A stretch of 64,000 bases of DNA from Micromonospora sp. C31 (lineage in GTDB: Bacteria > Actinomycetota > Actinomycetes > Mycobacteriales > Micromonosporaceae). Made by a program: the position numbers and the translations under genes. The DNA lies in assembly GCF_018070575.1 (NCBI RefSeq), contig NZ_JAGPXN010000022.1, positions 49,225 through 113,224 of the forward strand, in the 5' to 3' direction. Of the stretch, positions 50,806-64,000 are shown piece after piece. Position 1 is the stretch's first letter. Every line of letters begins with the position of its first letter. The notes beneath the pieces were generated by a model. The model was not told the origin of the DNA, did not search any database, and saw only the letters and a list, made by a program, of their open reading frames with translations.

Positions 50806-51393
50806 ATGCACACGCTCGAACCGGCGGCCGGCGGCGACCTCGTCCGCCTGCCGCTGCCCACCACCCTCGAGGGCTTCGCCTCCTGCGACGAGTACGACCT
50901 GGAGAGCGTCGTGCCCTGGACCGGCCCGGCGATCGACCCGGAGACCGGTGGGCTGCGCGGTCCGCTCCCCGAGCGGTACGTGGTGGCCACCTCCGGCGGC
51001 TGGCCCCGCCCGGGTGTGGAGGAGATCGCCACCGCGCTGAACGCGGTGCTGTTGGAGCAGCTCTGGCGCTGCGAGGGGCTGCTGGCGGCGACCTTCGCCA
51101 TCTCGGCCCGCTGCTGGAACAGCTCACGAGCGCTGTCGCTGTGGACCGACGAGGAGTCGCTGGAGGTCTTCCTCGACTCGCCCAAGCACCAGGAGGCGGT
51201 CCGGCGCACCCGCCATCTCGCGTACGCCTGGGAGGGCGGCCGGTGGTACCGCACGGACCGGCACACCCTGCCGGGCTGGGACGAGGTCCGCGCCGAACTC
51301 GCCGCCCGCCGCCGGGACCGGCCGGTCTCCACCGACCCGGTGCGCACCATCGCCGCCGACCCCGCCGCGACCACCCAGACGGAGGAACCGTGA
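50806..51393 (+). CDS. ABM/DUF3291-like alpha/beta barrel protein (195 aa)
   Basis: The region SLWTDEESLEVFLDSPKHQEAVRRTRHLAYAWEGGRW (about 105-141) resembles dimeric ferredoxin-like folds of antibiotic-biosynthesis monooxygenase or DUF3291 proteins. The rest is unrecognised. It lies 9 nt after the P450 with GAGGAG as RBS, and its stop overlaps the DinB-like start. It is possibly a small tailoring enzyme or cyclase. Confidence 0.6.
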   Translation: MHTLEPAAGGDLVRLPLPTTLEGFASCDEYDLESVVPWTGPAIDPETGGLRGPLPERYVVATSGGWPRPGVEEIATALNAVLLEQLWRCEGLLAATFAISARCWNSSRALSLWTDEESLEVFLDSPKHQEAVRRTRHLAYAWEGGRWYRTDRHTLPGWDEVRAELAARRRDRPVSTDPVRTIAADPAATTQTEEP

Positions 51394-51932
51394 CGACCAC
51401 GACCCCGACCGACGTGGTGCCGAGCACCCCGCTCGGCGCGCACCTGCTCCAGGACCTCGACCTGACCTACGGGATGGTCTGCGAGCTCGCCGACCAGTTC
51501 GACGAGGCGACCGCCCGGAGCGCCCCGGCCGGGCACATGCCGCTGCTGTGGTTCCTGGGTCACCTGACCTGTTCGAAGGACTACGTCAGCACGCTGCACT
51601 TCGGCACCGAGCCGCTGCTGTCGTTGGAGTTCTACGAGCTCTGGGCCGACGACTGCTCCCAGGTGGACTTCTCGGCGGCACCGAGCCTGGCCGAGATGTA
51701 CGGGCTGTACCACGCCAGCCACCAGCGGCTGCGCGGCTTCGTGGCCGAGCTGACCCCGGAGGACCTGCGTCGTGGCACCGACGCGGAGATCGTCGCGCAG
51801 CTCTCCGACGACTGGAAGGCCCGGCTGCGGGTCGTCGGCTCGGCGATCTCGCTGATCCAGATGCACGACGGATACCACTGTGGTCAGCTCGGCAGCCTCT
51901 GCTCGACCCTGGGCATGCGAGTGCCATTTTGA
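51390..51932 (+). CDS. DinB-like four-helix metalloprotein (180 aa)
   Basis: The start is GTG 51390 (GTGA overlap). LLWFLGHLTCSKDYV and the C-terminal QMHDGYHCGQLGSL hold the His residues expected of a DinB/YfiT metal site. DinB relatives include thiol-dependent S-transferases (bacillithiol or mycothiol) and other detoxification enzymes. Here it might act in tailoring or protect against a reactive product. Confidence 0.75.
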   Translation: MTTTTPTDVVPSTPLGAHLLQDLDLTYGMVCELADQFDEATARSAPAGHMPLLWFLGHLTCSKDYVSTLHFGTEPLLSLEFYELWADDCSQVDFSAAPSLAEMYGLYHASHQRLRGFVAELTPEDLRRGTDAEIVAQLSDDWKARLRVVGSAISLIQMHDGYHCGQLGSLCSTLGMRVPF

Positions 51933-51979
51933 AAGTATTCGCCATCAGTGTCGCAAAGGCGTTATCCGAGAGCTATTGC

Positions 51980-51985
51980 TATGAT
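51980..51985 (+). promoter_or_regulatory. Candidate -10 (TATGAT) for the glycosyltransferase gene
   Basis: The 98-nt gap before the glycosyltransferase is the most AT-rich stretch in region 2 and contains TATGAT 46 nt before the start codon. No TTGACA-like -35 is seen at the right distance. A separate promoter for the resistance gene pair would make sense. Confidence 0.3.
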
Positions 51986-52030
51986 CGACGACAATCCAGT
52001 TAGGACAGCCGACGCGAGAAAGGGCTTCCC

Positions 52031-53227
52031 GTGGCATCCCACATCGCCTTCTTCAACTTTCCGGCCTACGGTCACCTGAACCCGACGCTCGGCGTGGTCG
52101 AGGAACTGGTCCGGCGCGGCCACCGGGTGACCTGCACGGTGACCGACCACTTCGCCCCGGCCGTGGCCGCGGCGGGGGCGGAACCGGTGCCCTACGAGTC
52201 GGTCTTCGGCGCGTACTACACCAGCCCGTTCACCCAGGAGGCGCTCTCCGGGGAGGGGCTGCGCACCCTGCGCGAGGCCACCTCCCTGGTCGAGCAGGTC
52301 ACCCCCTTCTACGAGCAGCACCGCCCCGACGTCGTCCTGCACGACTTCATGGCCTGGGGCGCCCGGTTCTTCGCCACCCCCCGCGACATCCCGGTGATCC
52401 GGCTCTTCCCCACCTACGCGGCGAACGAGCAGTTCTCCATCCAGGCGAAGTTCCCGGTGGCGGAGCTGACCGACCCGAAGATGATGGAGATGATCGGCGA
52501 GTTGGAGCAGATCCTGCCGACCGTCGGACTGGGCGACCTGAGCCCGATGGAGTTCTTCACCCAGCCGGAGCGCAACGCGATCGTCTTCCTGCCCCGCGCG
52601 TTCCACTACGACGGGGACACCTTCGACGACCGGTTCACCTTCGCCGGCCCCTGCCTCGGCGACCGGTCGGCGTTCCAGGGCACCTGGCGGCCGGTCGACG
52701 ACACCCCGACGGTGCTCGTCTCGCTCGGCACCGCCGCCACCGGCTGGCCGGAGTTCTTCGTCACGGCGGTGCAGGGCCTCGGCGGCACCGACCGGCGGAT
52801 CGTGCTGGTCACCGGGGACCACGTCGACCCCGCCACCCTCGGCGCGGTGCCGGCGAACGTCGAGGTGCACCGCAGTGTCCCGCAGCTCGACGTGCTCGCC
52901 CACGCCACGCTCTTCGTCACCCACGGCGGCATGAACTCCACCATGGAGTCGCTGTACCACGGCGTCCCGATGGTGGTCATCCCGCAGATGAACGAACAGC
53001 GCGCCAACGCGCTGCGGGTCGCCGAACTGGGCCTCGGGGTGCACCTGGACCGGGCCGAGGTGACCGCCGAATCGCTCGCCAAGGCGGTCGACACGGTCGC
53101 CGGAGACCAGCAGACCACCGCTCGCGTCGCCGACTTCAGCGCCGCCATGCGGGCGGTGGACGGCCCGGCGGTCGCCGCCGACACCGTCGAGCGGGTGCTC
53201 GCGCAGCAGCGGGGCGCAGCCGCCTGA
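52031..53227 (+). CDS. Macrolide-type GT1 glycosyltransferase (398 aa)
   Basis: The start is GTG 52031 with AAAGGG upstream. The N terminus HIAFFNFPAYGHLNPTLGVVEELVRRGHRVT is the acceptor-domain signature of the MGT/OleD/OleI group. The C-terminal donor domain has THGGMNSTMESLYHGVPMVVIPQMNEQ (about 297-323), the UDP-sugar loop. OleI/OleD-type enzymes glucosylate the macrolide inside the producer and inactivate it. With the secreted beta-glucosidase directly downstream, a self-resistance role is likely. No deoxysugar biosynthesis genes are in the window, which also argues against a product-decorating role. Confidence 0.92.
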   Translation: MASHIAFFNFPAYGHLNPTLGVVEELVRRGHRVTCTVTDHFAPAVAAAGAEPVPYESVFGAYYTSPFTQEALSGEGLRTLREATSLVEQVTPFYEQHRPDVVLHDFMAWGARFFATPRDIPVIRLFPTYAANEQFSIQAKFPVAELTDPKMMEMIGELEQILPTVGLGDLSPMEFFTQPERNAIVFLPRAFHYDGDTFDDRFTFAGPCLGDRSAFQGTWRPVDDTPTVLVSLGTAATGWPEFFVTAVQGLGGTDRRIVLVTGDHVDPATLGAVPANVEVHRSVPQLDVLAHATLFVTHGGMNSTMESLYHGVPMVVIPQMNEQRANALRVAELGLGVHLDRAEVTAESLAKAVDTVAGDQQTTARVADFSAAMRAVDGPAVAADTVERVLAQQRGAAA

Positions 53228-53274
53228 CGTTCGCCCGCCACAACCGAAGACCAGGCGGCAGCTTCGCCGTCACC

Positions 53275-53322
53275 CCGTACGGGGCGTCCTCCACCTCCCG
53301 AGGTGGGCGACGCCCCGTACGG
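53275..53322. terminator. Compound hairpin between GT and glucosidase
   Basis: The outer 14-bp stem (53275-53288 with 53309-53322) encloses a second stem CCACCT/AGGTGG with a CCCG loop. It lies 47 nt after the GT stop and 25 nt before the glucosidase start, so it could attenuate expression of the second gene. Confidence 0.8.
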
Positions 53323-53346
53323 CGTCCAACCCGAGAAAGGTGCTCC

Positions 53347-54951
53347 GTGAAACGTCTGATCACCGCCGGCGCACTCCTCGCGGTGGTGGGTCTCGCCCTG
53401 TCCGGCACGCCCGTGTCGGAGACCACCCCCGACGGCCCGGCAGCCCGCGGTTTCCCCGGCATCGGGTCGATCGCGGCAGGCTCCGGCAACGGGTCGTTCC
53501 GGTTCGGGGTCTCCAGCTCGGCCACCCAGATCGAGGACCGCAACCCGAACACCGACTGGTACCGGTGGACCGCGCCGAAGCCGGAGGGCCTGGCCAAGAG
53601 CCCCTTCGTCGGCGACGCCGCCGGCGGCTACACCCGGGCCCTCGCCGACGTGGAGCTGATCGCGAAGCTCGGCGTCGACTCGTACCGGTTCGGCATCGAG
53701 TGGGCCCGGATCGAGCCGAGACGCGACGTCATCGACGAGGCCGCCCTCGCCCACTACGACCGGTTCATCGACGCCCTGCTCGAGCGGGGCATCCGGCCGA
53801 TGGTGACCGTGCACCACTTCGCCAGCCCGATCTGGGTCGACGACCCGGCCGACGTCGACTGCGCGAAGCGGCCGGGCGACGCCAACCTCTGCGGCCTCGA
53901 CCACCCGAAGGGCGGCCGGCTCGTGGTGGCGGAGATGGCCGAACACGCCCGGCTGCTGGCCGACCGGTACGGCGACCGGGTCGACGAGTGGGTCACGGTG
54001 AACGAGCCGATGGGGTACATGACCTTCTCGCACGCCTTCGGGGTCGGCCCGCCCGGCAAGGCCAACCTCGACCCGGAGAAGCTGCCCCGGTTCACCGCCG
54101 CGCTCCGGTCGTACCTCGACGCGCACGCCGCCATGTACCGCATGCTGAAGAAGCACGACCGGATCGACGCCGACGGCGACGGCGTGGCCGCCGCTGTCGG
54201 CCTCACCACCGGCGCGCAGGACTACGTGCCCGTGCGGGACGGGAAGATCAGCGCCGACCCGCGCGACGTCGCCGCCCGCGACCGGTTCCGCGACTACTTC
54301 GACTTCAAGTTCGTCGACGCCATCTGGAAGGGACGCTTCGACGCCGACCTCGACGGCCACTGGGAGGAGCGGCAGCCGCAGTGGCGGGGCACCCTCGACT
54401 GGCTCGGACCGCAGCTCTACGCCCGGCAGGGCGTCCACGATCCGGCGCAGACCCCCGACCAGCCGGCCTACCCGGTGATCGATGTCGGGTTCTGCTCCGA
54501 CGCCCCCTGCCTGCCGGTGGAGGACGAGAGCTACTGGGTGCCCACCATGGGCTACCACGCCAGCCCGCAGGGGCTGCACCGGATCCTCACCGAGACCGCC
54601 GAGCGTTACCCGGGCCTGCCGCTGGTGGTCACCGAGTCCGGCATCGCCACCCGGTCCGGCACCCGCCGGGCCGAGCACCTCGTCCGGGCCCTGGAACAGA
54701 TCGAACGGGTCCGCGCCGAGGGCGTGGACGTCCGTGGTTACTACCACTGGGCGTTGATGGACAACTTCGAGTGGCTCGCCGGCTACCCGCCGCGCTTCGG
54801 CCTCTACGAGGTCGACCGGACCACGCTGGCACGCCGCCCCACCGAGGCGGTCGACGTGTACGCGCGGATCACCGCCGCACGGGACGTCTCCACCGCCGAC
54901 CGGCAGCGGTACGGGGGTGACGGCCCGCTCAGCCCCGAACCGGCCTCCTGA
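53347..54951 (+). CDS. Secreted GH1 beta-glucosidase (534 aa)
   Basis: The start is GTG 53347 behind GAGAAAGG. The N terminus MKRLITAGALLAVVGLALSG is a Sec signal peptide. The catalytic domain is glycoside hydrolase family 1: FRFGVSSSATQIE, acid/base Glu220 in TVNEP, and nucleophile Glu430 in VTESG (usually TENG), then HWALMDNFEW. Secreted and next to an OleI-like glucosyltransferase, it would remove the protecting glucose after export and release active compound. In oleandomycin and pikromycin producers that job is done by GH3 enzymes (OleR, DesR), so a GH1 enzyme here is a different solution. Confidence 0.93.
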   Translation: MKRLITAGALLAVVGLALSGTPVSETTPDGPAARGFPGIGSIAAGSGNGSFRFGVSSSATQIEDRNPNTDWYRWTAPKPEGLAKSPFVGDAAGGYTRALADVELIAKLGVDSYRFGIEWARIEPRRDVIDEAALAHYDRFIDALLERGIRPMVTVHHFASPIWVDDPADVDCAKRPGDANLCGLDHPKGGRLVVAEMAEHARLLADRYGDRVDEWVTVNEPMGYMTFSHAFGVGPPGKANLDPEKLPRFTAALRSYLDAHAAMYRMLKKHDRIDADGDGVAAAVGLTTGAQDYVPVRDGKISADPRDVAARDRFRDYFDFKFVDAIWKGRFDADLDGHWEERQPQWRGTLDWLGPQLYARQGVHDPAQTPDQPAYPVIDVGFCSDAPCLPVEDESYWVPTMGYHASPQGLHRILTETAERYPGLPLVVTESGIATRSGTRRAEHLVRALEQIERVRAEGVDVRGYYHWALMDNFEWLAGYPPRFGLYEVDRTTLARRPTEAVDVYARITAARDVSTADRQRYGGDGPLSPEPAS

Positions 54952-54956
54952 CCCAA

Positions 54957-55007
54957 CCGCCGCCCGGCCGCGAACCGGTCCACGACCGGTGCCCGGCCGG
55001 GCGGCGG
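54957..55007. terminator. Hairpin after the glucosidase
   Basis: The 13-bp perfect stem (54957-54969 with 54995-55007) has an inner ACCGGT/ACCGGT pairing. It starts 5 nt after the glucosidase stop and 55 nt before the next PKS start. Confidence 0.85.
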
Positions 55008-55061
55008 GCTTCTCGACCCGCCCCGGCCGCGCACCGACCTACGACACCAGGGGACACGCCC

Positions 55062-64000
<8,939 letters not shown>

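Noticed and set aside
52031..53227. Glycosyltransferase as a sugar-decorating step of the final product
   Set aside because: No deoxysugar genes are seen, the sequence is of the MGT/OleI resistance group, and a secreted glucosidase follows; kept only as an alternative.

Overview
The window is very GC-rich DNA packed with long co-directional biosynthetic genes, almost all on the + strand. Codon use (mostly C in third position), GTG/TTG starts, 4-bp ATGA/GTGA overlaps, a SARP-type regulator, large modular NRPS/PKS proteins and FkbH-type methoxymalonyl genes all point to an actinomycete, probably of the Micromonospora/Streptomyces kind. No rRNA, tRNA, IS element or CRISPR array was seen. Two biosynthetic regions lie next to each other, separated by a regulatory and hypothetical stretch (about 27-32.6 kb). 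Whether they form one hybrid cluster or two neighbouring clusters cannot be decided from the window.

Region 1 (1-26.9 kb) is an NRPS locus. The 3' end of one NRPS (C, degenerate A, PCP) is followed by a second NRPS with the odd order A-C-PCP-C-A-PCP-C-A-PCP-TE, then an MbtH protein and a strong terminator. A tightly coupled precursor operon follows: the two subunits of a B12-dependent glutamate mutase, a class II synthetase-like amide ligase, a glutamate-synthase-type FMN protein, a KAS III-like enzyme, an ATP-grasp ligase, a PLP decarboxylase, a free acyl carrier protein, a KS-like protein without catalytic Cys, two acyl-CoA-dehydrogenase-family proteins, a 4'-phosphopantetheinyl transferase, a Cys-containing unknown and an MFS exporter. 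The most likely theme is conversion of glutamate to 3-methylaspartate and carrier-bound remodelling of it into an unusual building block for the NRPS.

Middle region (26.9-32.7 kb): a large SARP/NB-ARC/TPR regulator with a perfect 21-bp terminator hairpin. Convergent to it is an unannotated 56-residue secreted-peptide gene on the - strand ending in CDTHWRC. A zinc-ribbon-like unknown coupled to a 50-residue HTH protein comes next, then about 0.8 kb without a convincing gene.

Region 2 (32.7-64 kb) is a PKS/NRPS hybrid locus. An fkbG-K-like methoxymalonyl-ACP set (with the methyltransferase fused behind AT and ACP domains) leads into a KS-AT-ACP-C-A(Gly)-PCP-KS-AT-ACP-TE synthase. Then come an alpha/beta hydrolase, a P450, an ABM-like protein, a DinB-like protein, a macrolide-type glycosyltransferase and a secreted GH1 beta-glucosidase. 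The last two look like an intracellular-inactivation/extracellular-reactivation self-resistance pair. The window ends inside a second giant PKS with the order ACP-KS-AT-AT-KR-ACP-KS-AT-DH. Its tandem ATs appear to combine a starter-type and an extender-type enzyme, and its last AT lies in a 1.3-kb tract with completely different codon usage, the mark of a recent domain swap.
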